From NCBI GenBank assembly GCA_963743575.1, contig CAVUQC010000002.1:124001-188000 (forward strand): a stretch of DNA of 64,000 bases, read 5' to 3'. The notes beneath the pieces are model-generated. The model searched no databases. It was not told where the DNA came from and saw only the letters and a program-made list of their open reading frames with translations. Shown piece by piece: positions 1 through 8,111 of the stretch; positions within the stretch are counted from its first letter, which is position 1, and each line of letters starts with the position of its first letter. The position numbers and the translations under genes were made by a program. The stretch comes from DASUPK01 sp963743575 (GTDB taxonomy: Bacteria; Actinomycetota; Thermoleophilia; Solirubrobacterales; 70-9).

Positions 1-2
1 TC

Positions 3-1316
3 GCCCTCTCCGGCTGCGACAAGACGATCCCGGGTTGCGTGATGGCGCTGGCGCGTCTCGACATCCCATCGCTGATGCTCTACGGCGGCTCGATCCTGCC
101 GGGCCGCTGGCACGACCAGGACGTGACGATCCAGGACGTCTTCGAGGCGATCGGCAAACACGCCACGGGCGAGATGTCGGATGAGGACCTCTACGAGCTG
201 GAGGGATGCGCCAGCCCCGGCGCCGGCGCCTGCGGCGCGCAGTTCACCGCGAACACGATGGCCAGCGCCTTCGAGGTGATGGGGATCACCCCGATGGGCT
301 CGGGCATGGTGCCCGCCGTGGCCGACGCACGCAACGAGGTCGCGCGCCAGGCCGGCGAGCTGGTGATGAAGGTGCTCGAGGACGACCTGCGACCCAGCCA
401 GATCATCACCAAGGAATCGCTCGAGAACGCGATCGCGACCGTCTGCATGTCCGGTGGCTCGACCAACGGCGTCCTCCACCTGCTGGCGGTCGCCAACGAG
501 GCGGGCATCGAGCTCGACATCGACGACTTCGACCGGATGTCCGAGAAGACGCCGTTGCTCGGCGATCTGAAGCCGGGTGGCCGCTTCGTCGCCAAGGACC
601 TCTACGAGGCGGGTGGCGTCGGGGTCCTCGCCAAGCGCCTCGACGAGGCCGGCGTGCTCAACCGCGAGTGCATCACCGTCACGGGCAGGACGATCGGCGA
701 GGAGGCTGAGGCGACGCAGGAGACTCCCGCGCAGCAGGTCGTCCGGCCTCTGGATGACCCCCTCAAGTCCACCGGCGGCCTGGTCGTCCTGCGGGGAAAC
801 CTTGCGCCCGAGGGATGCGTGGTCAAGGTGGCCGGCGAGGAGCGCAAGAAGCACACGGGCCCGGCCCGGGTCTTCGGCTCCGAGGAGGAGTGCTTCGCCG
901 TCGTCGAGCAGCAGGGCATCAAGCCCGGTGACGTCGTCGTGATCCGGAACGAGGGCCCCTCCGGCGGCCCCGGAATGCGGGAGATGCTCCAGGTGACGGC
1001 CGCTCTCGTCGGCGAGGGCATCGGCGACCAGGTCGCCCTGCTCACCGACGGCCGGTTCTCGGGGGCGACGCATGGGCTGATGGCGGGCCACGTGGCCCCG
1101 GAGGCGATTCGCGGCGGGCCGATCGCGGCCGTCCAGGAGGGCGATGAGATCACCCTGGACATCGACGCGCGGCGCCTCGACGTCGACCTCTCCGACGAGG
1201 AGATCACACGAAGAGTGGAGATGTACGAGCCGCCCGAGCCGCGCTACAAGCGCGGAGTGATGGCGAAGTACGCCGCCTCGGTGTCGAGCGCTTCAGAGGG
1301 CGCCGTAACGGGATAG
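3..1316 (+). CDS. ilvD: Dihydroxy-acid dehydratase, 5' end outside the window
   Basis: IlvD dehydrates 2,3-dihydroxy-isovalerate and 2,3-dihydroxy-methylvalerate to the 2-keto acids of valine and isoleucine synthesis in the cytosol, using an Fe-S cluster. The frame is open from base 3 with the motif SGCDKTIPG, which holds a cluster cysteine, so the ATG at 39 is internal and the gene begins upstream. Further family motifs are GACGAQFTANTMA, CMSGGSTNGVLHLLA and, near the C-terminus, DGRFSGATHGLMAGHVAPEA. About 437 of a usual 550-620 residues are present. The next gene starts 10 bases after the stop with its own promoter-like TAGGTT. Confidence 0.96.
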   Translation, partial: ALSGCDKTIPGCVMALARLDIPSLMLYGGSILPGRWHDQDVTIQDVFEAIGKHATGEMSDEDLYELEGCASPGAGACGAQFTANTMASAFEVMGITPMGSGMVPAVADARNEVARQAGELVMKVLEDDLRPSQIITKESLENAIATVCMSGGSTNGVLHLLAVANEAGIELDIDDFDRMSEKTPLLGDLKPGGRFVAKDLYEAGGVGVLAKRLDEAGVLNRECITVTGRTIGEEAEATQETPAQQVVRPLDDPLKSTGGLVVLRGNLAPEGCVVKVAGEERKKHTGPARVFGSEEECFAVVEQQGIKPGDVVVIRNEGPSGGPGMREMLQVTAALVGEGIGDQVALLTDGRFSGATHGLMAGHVAPEAIRGGPIAAVQEGDEITLDIDARRLDVDLSDEEITRRVEMYEPPEPRYKRGVMAKYAASVSSASEGAVTG

Positions 1317-1326
1317 GTTCTGGGCC

Positions 1327-1689
1327 GTGGACTACGGAGAGCCCACCTCATACCTGAGCCTGACCGAGGGCTGCTCGGTGATCAGCTCCGACGGCAAGGA
1401 GGTCGGCAAGGTCCAGCATGTGCTCGCCGACGAGGAGGAGGACGTCTTCGACGGCATCGTGATCGACTCCCAGCTCGGGCCGGGCGGTCTCCACTTCGTC
1501 GATGCTCCCCAGGTCACTCAATGCCGCGAGCGAGCCGTCCTGCTCTCGGTGCCGGCCGCGGAGGTGGAGAACCTTCCCAAGCCCGCGCCAAACCCAGGGG
1601 TCATGGAGAGCCACGGTGTGGAGGATTCCGAGAGCGCCCTACAGGCGAAGCTGCACAAGGCCTGGGACCGGATCTCGGGCAACACCTGA
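1327..1689 (+). CDS. PRC-barrel domain protein
   Basis: A 120-residue cytosolic protein of no known reaction. The first 80 residues look like a PRC-barrel small beta-barrel: SVISSDGKEVGKVQHVLAD, a run of acidic residues, then DGIVIDS and the pattern LHFVDAPQV. The remainder is a polar tail. PRC-barrel proteins often mediate RNA or protein contacts, but nothing here indicates a partner. The start is GTG at 1327, preceded seven bases upstream by TAGGTT (1314-1319), which fits a leaderless transcript. It lies between ilvD and a convergent redox gene whose stop is nine bases away. Confidence 0.65.
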   Translation: MDYGEPTSYLSLTEGCSVISSDGKEVGKVQHVLADEEEDVFDGIVIDSQLGPGGLHFVDAPQVTQCRERAVLLSVPAAEVENLPKPAPNPGVMESHGVEDSESALQAKLHKAWDRISGNT

Positions 1690-1697
1690 GCGCAGCC

Positions 1698-3329
1698 TCA
1701 CGGGCTGACGGCGCCGGCGTCTTCGGCCGGCTGGCGCACATTCACCGGTGACGGGCGCCCGAGGTGTTCGTGCACGTAGGTCACGACCATGGCGCCCTCG
1801 CCGACGGCGGTGGCGACGCGCTTCGCCGAGCCCGAGCGCGCGTCGCCGACCGCGTAGATGCCCGGGACGCTCGTCCCCAGCAGATGCTCACTGCCCGCCC
1901 TCGAGCCGGTGAGGACGAAGCCGTTGTCGTCCCGCGCGACTGAGTCGCCGAGCCAGTCCGTGTGCGGGTCAGCGCCCAGGAAGAGGAACAGGTTCGAGAG
2001 CGTGACGCGCTCACCGTCCTTGAGCGTGACCGCCTCGAGTTGGCCGTCGCTTCCGTGCAGCTCGGCGATCTCGCTTCGGTCCCGGACCTGAACCCCGTAT
2101 CGATCCAGGTCGCGGATCAGGTAGTTGGACATGGTCTCGCTCAGGTCCGCGCGCCGGTGGAGCAGCGTCACCAGCGCGCCGCCACGGGCCAGCCAGATCG
2201 CGGCCTGGGCCGCCGAGTTTCCACCGCCCACCACGCCGACGCGGCTGCCGCCGCAGCGCCTCGCCTCCGGGGGGCCCGCCGCGTAGAAGACGCTGATGCC
2301 CTCGTACTCGGGAAGGTGCTTGCACGCGAGCCGGCGATACTGGGCGCCCGTGGAGATCACGACGGCGCGTGCGGAGATCTCGTTCCCGTCCTCGACGCGG
2401 ACGAGATGCCGGTCGCCATCGGGCTCGAGGGCGGTGGCGATGTAGGGCGTCGCGGTCCTCGCGCCGAACTTGCGCGCCTGGGTGACCGCCCGGCTGGTGA
2501 GCTCCCCGCCGTGGATCCCGGCCGGAAAGCCGAGGTAGTTCTCGATCCGTCTGGAGAAGCCCGCCTGTCCCCCGAGGACGGTGCGCTCGAGCACGAGAGT
2601 GGCGAGGCCCTCCGAAGCGGCATACACCGCGGCCCCGAGCCCCGCCGGGCCGCCGCCGATGATCAGCAGGTCGACCTCCTCGCGGTCCTCCAGCTGAAGG
2701 CCGATCCCGAGCGCGCGCGACAGCTCCCCGTTGGTGGGGCCCTCGAGTTCGAGCCCTCCGGGAATGCGCACGAGCGGCATCCGGTTCGGGTCGAGTGAGG
2801 AGATCAGAGCCGCGGTCTCTTCGTCCCCGGTCTGGTCGGGATGCTCCGGGTCGTGCCAGGTGTAGGGGATGCGCGCGTCTCTCAGCCAATCGACGATCCC
2901 TCGCGTCCGCTCGGAGGAGCGGGGCCCGATCACCTCGATGCCCAGGCCGTCCTCAGTCTGGAGGAGCTCACGCCGGGCCACGAAGGCGGGGAGCAGGAGA
3001 TCGGCGAGGTCCGGGTTGTCGAAGAGAAGCCCTCGCAGCTCGTCTCGCTCGACCGCGATGTAGCGCAGCGGCTCCGTCACGATCGCTCTCAGGAAGACCG
3101 TCTGGCCGGTCAGCAGGTTGAGCTCGCCGACGAAGCCCGATGGGCCGTGCGTGATCAGCTCGTGGCCGCTCTGGTCCCTGATCGCGACCTCCCCCTCGAG
3201 GATCGCCATGAAGGGGTAGCTGCGGTCGCCGACGTCGAAGAGGGCCTCGCCAGGCTCCGCGGTGCGCTCCTCGCCGTGCTTGGCCAGGAGATCGAGCTGC
3301 GACTGGGAAAGGACCTCTTTGCTCCTCAC
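1698..3329 (-). CDS. Cyclic-nucleotide-binding domain fused to thioredoxin-reductase-like FAD oxidoreductase
   Basis: A 543-residue fusion. Residues about 10-125 form a Crp-type cyclic-nucleotide-binding beta-roll (GEALFDVGD, ILEGEVAIRD, GFVGELNLLTGQ). Residues about 135-210 look glutaredoxin-like. From about residue 218 comes a thioredoxin-reductase fold with the FAD site LLIIGGGPAGLGAAVYA and the NAD(P) site VGVVGGGNSAAQAAIWLARG, ending with the FAD-contact GIYAVGDARSG. The CxxC redox pair of true thioredoxin reductases is absent: the equivalent stretch reads VFYAAGPPEARRC with one cysteine. Known relatives share this fusion and the missing CxxC. The substrate is unknown. The GTG start has TAATCT seven bases upstream on this strand (3337-3342), consistent with leaderless transcription. 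Confidence 0.88.
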   Translation of the reverse strand: MRSKEVLSQSQLDLLAKHGEERTAEPGEALFDVGDRSYPFMAILEGEVAIRDQSGHELITHGPSGFVGELNLLTGQTVFLRAIVTEPLRYIAVERDELRGLLFDNPDLADLLLPAFVARRELLQTEDGLGIEVIGPRSSERTRGIVDWLRDARIPYTWHDPEHPDQTGDEETAALISSLDPNRMPLVRIPGGLELEGPTNGELSRALGIGLQLEDREEVDLLIIGGGPAGLGAAVYAASEGLATLVLERTVLGGQAGFSRRIENYLGFPAGIHGGELTSRAVTQARKFGARTATPYIATALEPDGDRHLVRVEDGNEISARAVVISTGAQYRRLACKHLPEYEGISVFYAAGPPEARRCGGSRVGVVGGGNSAAQAAIWLARGGALVTLLHRRADLSETMSNYLIRDLDRYGVQVRDRSEIAELHGSDGQLEAVTLKDGERVTLSNLFLFLGADPHTDWLGDSVARDDNGFVLTGSRAGSEHLLGTSVPGIYAVGDARSGSAKRVATAVGEGAMVVTYVHEHLGRPSPVNVRQPAEDAGAVSP

Positions 3330-3367
3330 CGGAACGAGATTAGCTGGCCGCGGTCGCGACTCGGGAG

Positions 3368-4381
3368 CTAGGCCAGGTCGCCCTTGCGCGCCAGGAAATC
3401 CTCCAGCGTCCGGTTGAACCGCACCGGTCTCTCGATCTGCGGCACGTGCCCGCAGTGATCGAAGACGACCAGCTCGGCGTTCTCGCCTATCCGCCTCTCA
3501 TACGAGAGAGCCGCCGGCACCGGGACCACGCGGTCGTTCCGCCCCCATACGATCAGCGTGGGCACCTCGATCTCCTCGAGCCGGTGGCGGATGTCATAGC
3601 CCCAGAGCGTGGTCAGCGCGTCGTAGTAGCCGGGGCTCTGCAGAGCGGGCACGACGTTCTCCCAGAGCATCTCCCGCCGGATCGAGTCAGGATCGAAGAA
3701 GACGCCCTGAAAGTAGGCCTGCCGCATGCGCCGGCGCCTGATCCCCGCCATGTGGAACCTCAGGAAGACCGGCGTCGCCGCGCGCCCCAACCCAGCGACC
3801 ATGGCCGCCGGCTCGCGCCGCGCTCGCGCCCAGGTGATCCCCGCGGCCGAGATCAGCACCAGGTCGTCGACCCGGTCGGGGTCGGTGATCGCAACCTCCG
3901 TCGCGATGAAGCCTCCCATCGAATTGCCGACGAGCGAACAGCGGCCGATCCCGAGCCGTTCGCAGAAGTCGCGAAGGAAACGGCCATACGCCGGAATGGA
4001 GATCTCCCAAGGGGGCATCGGGCTCGCGCCGAAGCCAGGAAGGTCCACGGCCAGAACGCGGTGGGTACGGGCGAAGTGGGGGATGTTCTCCAAGAAGTTC
4101 TGCCAGGCGCCCGAGAGCCCGTGGACGAACAGCAGGGGAGGGCCCTCGCCCATCTCGACGTAGTTGACGCGTGCGCCCACCACGTCGATCTCATGCCGAT
4201 ACTTTCCCCAGTCGACTCGCAGCCATTCCGGATCGGGGTTGCCGTAGGGGTCAGGCCCGTCGGACGGAGTGGCGGGGGGCAGCTCGATGCGGCCGCGCGC
4301 CAGGCGCACGGCGTAAGCCGTATCGGACGCGATCCGGCGGAACTCCTCGCGGACGGGATGTTCGGCGGTTGCGCTGCTCAC
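3368..4381 (-). CDS. Alpha/beta-fold hydrolase
   Basis: A 337-residue cytosolic alpha/beta hydrolase of unknown substrate. The family signature is complete. The oxyanion segment is LLFVHGLSGAWQNF, the nucleophile Ser sits in the elbow VGNSMGGFIA, the acid is the Asp in IVWGRNDRVVP, and the His is in FDHCGHVPQIERP near the C-terminus. An N-terminal extension of about 70 residues precedes the core, and a lid segment follows strand 6. Close relatives include lipases, haloperoxidase-like enzymes and C-C bond hydrolases, so only the fold and serine chemistry are safe. The start is GTG at 4381, with TACGTT nine bases upstream on the minus strand. Confidence 0.9.
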   Translation of the reverse strand: MSSATAEHPVREEFRRIASDTAYAVRLARGRIELPPATPSDGPDPYGNPDPEWLRVDWGKYRHEIDVVGARVNYVEMGEGPPLLFVHGLSGAWQNFLENIPHFARTHRVLAVDLPGFGASPMPPWEISIPAYGRFLRDFCERLGIGRCSLVGNSMGGFIATEVAITDPDRVDDLVLISAAGITWARARREPAAMVAGLGRAATPVFLRFHMAGIRRRRMRQAYFQGVFFDPDSIRREMLWENVVPALQSPGYYDALTTLWGYDIRHRLEEIEVPTLIVWGRNDRVVPVPAALSYERRIGENAELVVFDHCGHVPQIERPVRFNRTLEDFLARKGDLA

Positions 4382-4396
4382 GACGCGGAAAACGTA

Positions 4397-4429
4397 CCGC
4401 GACGGGGGCCGTGGCGGCCCCCGTCGCGG
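4397..4429 (-). terminator. Perfect 14-bp hairpin, probable terminator
   Basis: The arms 4397-4410 and 4416-4429 are perfectly complementary (14 base pairs, almost all G-C) around a five-base loop. On the minus strand the hairpin lies 22 bases after the stop of the small secreted protein and is followed by TACGTTTT. It therefore probably ends that transcript just before the hydrolase start. Confidence 0.7.
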
Positions 4430-4451
4430 CGTTTGCTGCCTGGGCCCCGGT

Positions 4452-4964
4452 CTAGTGAATGACCAGGAACCTCACCGGCGGTGACGTCCCGAAGTTCTGG
4501 TTCGTTCCGCTCTCGTTGCAGATCTCGTACTTGACCTTGTCCGTGGTGACTCGCCCGGTGAAGTCGATCTTGTACGTCGGCCAGGCGTCCGGCGGGGTCA
4601 CGATGACGTGGTCCCCTGGCAGCACCCCGGGAACGTCCTTGCTGATCGGGGTGCAGCTGTTGGTCGTGACAAGGCCGGGGCCGTCGAGGTCGCCCACGGC
4701 CACGATCGTGTGGCCGCTGAGCGCGTTGGCGTCCTTCGCCGTGTCCGACCCGTCCGCGCTGTTCGCGTGCTTCACCGAGAGGCCCGGCGCAAGCGCGTTG
4801 ACCTGGTTCTTCGAGATGTTCTTGACCTGCTTCTTTTCCTTCTTGTTCAGGATGCTCTTGATCGCGACTGGTGCAGCCATCGCCGTTCCGGCCAATGCGA
4901 CGATCAGAGCAATGGCCGCCACGATCATCGCGGGCGACGGTCGACGTCCCTTCGAGCTCGTCAT
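4452..4964 (-). CDS. Small secreted protein with PSPAM-type N-terminus
   Basis: About 170 residues. The N-terminus is a basic stretch followed by PSPAMIVAAIALIVALAGTA, a single hydrophobic segment that acts as signal peptide or anchor. This N-terminal pattern is recurrent in Solirubrobacterales-type genomes. After it come a Lys-rich coil (KKEKKQVKNISKNQV), a segment AKDANALSGHTIV and a C-terminal beta-rich domain with two cysteines. The function is unknown, and the export signal suggests an extracytoplasmic role. The ATG at 4964 is preferred over TTG 4967 because GAGGGAG lies at the right distance upstream on this strand. It is probably monocistronic, with its own hairpin terminator downstream. 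Confidence 0.75.
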   Translation of the reverse strand: MTSSKGRRPSPAMIVAAIALIVALAGTAMAAPVAIKSILNKKEKKQVKNISKNQVNALAPGLSVKHANSADGSDTAKDANALSGHTIVAVGDLDGPGLVTTNSCTPISKDVPGVLPGDHVIVTPPDAWPTYKIDFTGRVTTDKVKYEICNESGTNQNFGTSPPVRFLVIH

Positions 4965-5083
4965 CAAACTCTCCCTCGTTCGGTGGTTTGGATCTCGGCC
5001 GGGCTACGTGCCTGACCCCGGATTGGGAATGACCGAGAAGCGTGGACCCTATCCCGGTCGCAGGAGGTCAGTGAGGGAGGCCG

Positions 5084-5797
5084 TCAGGCGTAGCCCATCC
5101 GCTCGAGGATCGGGATCTCCCTGATCTGCGGCGGCTGCAGGTGATCCCAGAGGATGCCGCGGGGGCGCGGATACTGGCGCTCGAGCTCGATCACCGCACG
5201 GGGTGTGGCGACCAGGTCCACGGGAAGGTCATGGGCCGTCATCTGGAGGTGCTCCCGCAGGATCTGTGTCGGGTGGACCGTGGTCGCGATGGTGGTGTGC
5301 TCGTCGATCTTCCCCGCGTGGATCAGGAGGCCGTACTCGAGGTCTGAGAACCCGCCGCCCTTGCCCACCCGGGCACCGCTCAGGTTGACGGCCACCGAAC
5401 CGCAGAGGACGAAGTCGATGTCGGGCAGATCCTCGTCGGCGACCACACGGCCGTGCTTCATGGCCCCCTTGATCGTCGCCGCCTCCCGGACCTGCTTGGC
5501 CGAGAACTTCCGGGGGTCGAGCAGGCGGAATGGATGCGGGTCACGGAGCCGGGGGACCGCCATGATCAGCGTCTTTCCCTCCTCGAGGGCGGCGCGCCGC
5601 GCATGCGTCTGGGGGGAGTCCGGATTGACCTTGATCACCTGGGCGCGCTTCCAGAGGCGATGCCCGGCGAGCTTCTCGGCGGCGAGCTTGGCGCCCGCGA
5701 AGTTCGGGATCCGTCCCTCCGCTCCGGGAAAGCGAGAGACGCCCTCGCGGTCCATCGCCTTCCACACGTCCCGCCGGACCTGGTCCTTGGTCCGCAT
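5084..5797 (-). CDS. 5-formyltetrahydrofolate cyclo-ligase family protein
   Basis: A 237-residue protein of the MTHFS/MTHFSD type. Enzymes of this family use ATP to convert 5-formyl-THF to 5,10-methenyl-THF. Seen here are the N-terminal pattern RRDVWKAMDREGVSRFPG, a central VIKVNPDSPQTHARRAALEEGKT region, LIMAVPRLRDP and the ATP/folate loop VGKGGGFSDLEYGLL. The N-terminus resembles the longer archaeal/eukaryotic MTHFSD-like branch more than the short bacterial FAU1 enzymes, so true cyclo-ligase activity is uncertain. No folate genes are nearby. The start ATG 5797 has no strong Shine-Dalgarno. Confidence 0.82.
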   Translation of the reverse strand: MRTKDQVRRDVWKAMDREGVSRFPGAEGRIPNFAGAKLAAEKLAGHRLWKRAQVIKVNPDSPQTHARRAALEEGKTLIMAVPRLRDPHPFRLLDPRKFSAKQVREAATIKGAMKHGRVVADEDLPDIDFVLCGSVAVNLSGARVGKGGGFSDLEYGLLIHAGKIDEHTTIATTVHPTQILREHLQMTAHDLPVDLVATPRAVIELERQYPRPRGILWDHLQPPQIREIPILERMGYA

Positions 5798-5981
5798 CAG
5801 GCGGGGATCGCGGTAGGTGACATGGCGACGCGGATCCTAAGGGGAGCGCGGCTGCTCTACCTTGGCGGCGCGGCCGAACCTGCCGCCCGCAACGACCGTT
5901 GCGAAACGTGCTCAGAGAAGGACCCAGCGGACGCGAAACGTAAGATTCGAAGGCAGGGGAAAGCTGATCCGAAGCGGAGAG

Positions 5982-7037
5982 ATGCGCGCAAGACTGAAAA
6001 TGCACCAGAAGGTCCTGATCGCCCTGGTGGCGCTGCTCACCATGGGCCTGTTGCTCGCGGTCGGCGTCTGGGCCTACGACGACGCCCAGAAGGACCAGAT
6101 CGCGCCGGGCGTCAAGGTCGGCGGCGTGGACATCGGCGGCCGCGACGCGGACTCGGCCCGGAAGGTGATCCAGCAGAAGGTCGTCGCGCCTCTGAAGCAG
6201 CCCGTCGTGGTGAGCTACCAGGGCAAGGACTACACGCTGAGCCCGAAGCAACTTCACGAGCACGCCGACATCAACGGCATGGTCCAGGAGGCGATCGACC
6301 GAAGCCGTCAGGGCAACATCTTCGACCGCCTCTCGCGCTATGCGGGCGGGGGAGACGTGAACGCGAATCTTGAGCCCCGCGTCGGCTATGACAAGTCGGC
6401 CGTCAAGGACTTCGTCCATCAGCTCGCTGACCAGATCGACCAGGAGCCGGTCAACGCGACCGTCGTCCCGAGCGGCGGCCGTCTGCGGCAGGAGGCGGGC
6501 CAGCCCGGCCTTGCGGTCAACGCCGGCCAGATGACGGCGGCAATCAATCATGCGGCGCGGTTGCCCGGCCGCGACCAGGCCATTCCGGCCGTCGTCCACC
6601 AGACCAAGCCCGACGTCAGCAAGAAGGACCTCGCGCAGGCGTATCCGCGCTACATCTACGTCGATCGCGCGAACTTCACCCTTCGCTTCTATCACCACCT
6701 GAAGCTCAAGAAGAGCTACACGATCGCCGTCGGCCAGCAGGGTCTCGAGACCCCCGCCGGCCTTTACCACGCCCAGGACAAGCAGGTTGATCCCTCCTGG
6801 CACGTGCCCAATTCGGCCTGGGCGGGCAGCCTGGCCGGCCAGGTGATCCCACCCGGCCCCGCGGATCCGCTGAAGGCTCGCTGGATCGGGATCTTCGACG
6901 GCGCGGGCATCCACGGCACCGATGAGCTCTCCTCACTCGGCTCGGCCGCATCGCATGGATGCGTGCGCATGGCGATCCCCGACGTGATCGACCTGTACAA
7001 CCGCGTCCAGGTCGGCGATCCGATCTTTGTTCAGTAG
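5982..7037 (+). CDS. L,D-transpeptidase with peptidoglycan-binding domain, membrane-anchored
   Basis: A cell-wall cross-linking enzyme that makes 3-3 peptide bridges outside the membrane. From ATG 5982 the protein has about 351 residues. A signal/anchor helix (VLIALVALLTMGLLLAVGV) is followed by a VanW/YoaR-like peptidoglycan-binding region (IAPGVKVGGVDIGGRDADSARKVI) and a C-terminal YkuD domain. The catalytic signature is present as GIHGTDELSSLGSAASHGCVRM, with nucleophile Cys in SHGC. The frame is open upstream to 5862, but that extension is basic and lacks a signal sequence, so 5982 is preferred; ATG 6000 is also possible. A repeat element begins at its stop codon. Confidence 0.92.
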   Translation: MRARLKMHQKVLIALVALLTMGLLLAVGVWAYDDAQKDQIAPGVKVGGVDIGGRDADSARKVIQQKVVAPLKQPVVVSYQGKDYTLSPKQLHEHADINGMVQEAIDRSRQGNIFDRLSRYAGGGDVNANLEPRVGYDKSAVKDFVHQLADQIDQEPVNATVVPSGGRLRQEAGQPGLAVNAGQMTAAINHAARLPGRDQAIPAVVHQTKPDVSKKDLAQAYPRYIYVDRANFTLRFYHHLKLKKSYTIAVGQQGLETPAGLYHAQDKQVDPSWHVPNSAWAGSLAGQVIPPGPADPLKARWIGIFDGAGIHGTDELSSLGSAASHGCVRMAIPDVIDLYNRVQVGDPIFVQ

Positions 7038-7129
7038 CGGCTGCCAGGCCGCTCACCTTTGGAGCGAAGGGCGAAGGCCGAAGCGACTTGCGCGGGGCGG
7101 CCGCTTGCAGCCGCGATCTGATGCCGAAG
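7034..7129 (+). repeat. Intergenic palindromic repeat, copy A
   Basis: About 96 bases that begin at the stop codon of the L,D-transpeptidase gene. They match, in order and spacing, a 94-base stretch at 14555-14648. Shared blocks are GTAGCGGC, CCAGGCCGC, GGAGCG, GCGACT and GCCGCGATCTGATG. Two GC-rich stem-loops are visible: GCGGC/GCCGC around a six-base loop near 7037, and GCGGC/GCCGC near 7098. It is REP-like in appearance and may also act as a terminator. Confidence 0.6.
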
Positions 7130-7154
7130 GGGTCCCGAGCTTTGCAGCGAAGCT

Positions 7155-8081
7155 ATGTCCATGGGAGCCCCGGCCCCGGAAGTAACCCTGAGCGAATCCT
7201 GGACTGAGGCCCTGGCGGTGTTCGCCCGCGACCTATCTGCCCGTTCGGCGGCCGAGGGAACCCGGAAGGCCTACTCGAACGATGTCGGGCAGCTGGCGAT
7301 TTGGGCGGACGCGATGGACCGCGATCCGGCCTCGCTCGGTCACCGTGACCTGCGGCGCTTCGCGGCGGTGCTGTCGGAGCGGGGCATCTCGAAGGCCGGC
7401 GTGGCACGCAAGCTCGCTGCGATTCGCGCCTTCTACGGGGCGCTGGTCCGGTCCGGAGCGGCGGCGTCGAACCCAGCGGACCTGGTCGCGACCCCCAAGC
7501 AGGACCGCAAGCTCCCTCGCGTTCTCTCGCGGGAGGAAATGCAGAATCTCCTCGATGGCATTCCCGCCGGGACCCCACTCGAGATGCGAGATCGCGCGAT
7601 GCTGGAGCTCGCCTACTCGTGCGGCCTCAGGGCCGAGGAGGTCGTCAACCTCAACCTGGATTCACCCGACTTCGACGGCGAGCGCCTGCGGATCGAGGGA
7701 AAGGGCGGCAAGACCCGCCTGGTCCCGATGGGCGAGCCCGCGCAGGCGGCGCTCACCCGGTATCTGGAGCGCGCCCGCCGCACCCTCGTTGGGGTGGGCT
7801 CGGAGGAGGCGCTGCTCGTGTCGAAGAGCGGGCGCCGTCTTCATCCATCCGACGTGCGGCGACGGTTGGAGCGCTGGGTCCGTGAGGCTGCGATCGCGGG
7901 CGGGGTCTCGCCCCACGCCCTGCGCCACTCGTTCGCAACTCATCTTCTGGAGGGAGGCGCGGATCTGCGGAGCATCCAGGAGCTCCTCGGACACGCCAGT
8001 CTCTCGACGACGCAGGTTTACACCCAAGTTGAGCCATCGTGGCTGCAAAGCCAGTACGCTCGGAGTCATCCTCGCGCTTGA
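7155..8081 (+). CDS. xerD: Tyrosine recombinase of the XerC/XerD family
   Basis: A 308-residue site-specific recombinase, probably for dif resolution of chromosome dimers. The N-terminal SAM-like DNA-binding domain (about 1-105) contains DLSARSAAEGTRKAYSNDV. The catalytic domain carries the first Arg in YSCGLRAEEVVNL, a Lys in IEGKGGKTRLVPMG, the HxxR box HALRHSFATHLLEGGADLR, and LGHASLSTTQVYTQV, where the last Tyr is the expected nucleophile. Length and end match housekeeping Xer proteins rather than phage integrases, and no prophage genes are nearby. XerC and XerD cannot be separated by eye. The next gene, a sigma factor, follows 30 bases later. Confidence 0.92.
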   Translation: MSMGAPAPEVTLSESWTEALAVFARDLSARSAAEGTRKAYSNDVGQLAIWADAMDRDPASLGHRDLRRFAAVLSERGISKAGVARKLAAIRAFYGALVRSGAAASNPADLVATPKQDRKLPRVLSREEMQNLLDGIPAGTPLEMRDRAMLELAYSCGLRAEEVVNLNLDSPDFDGERLRIEGKGGKTRLVPMGEPAQAALTRYLERARRTLVGVGSEEALLVSKSGRRLHPSDVRRRLERWVREAAIAGGVSPHALRHSFATHLLEGGADLRSIQELLGHASLSTTQVYTQVEPSWLQSQYARSHPRA

Positions 8082-8111
8082 CGAAAGCGCCTACGTGCAG
8101 GTGAAAGGCCC

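Noticed and set aside
5541..6914. Long minus-strand open frame (457 codons) opposite the L,D-transpeptidase and cyclo-ligase genes
   Set aside because: It is antisense to two genes with strong family motifs, and its product is Arg/Asp/Leu-rich with no domain. Such frames are common in GC-rich DNA.
7155..8081. Xer-family recombinase as an integrase of a mobile island
   Set aside because: Length, domain order and lack of att-like repeats or phage genes nearby fit the housekeeping dif recombinase.
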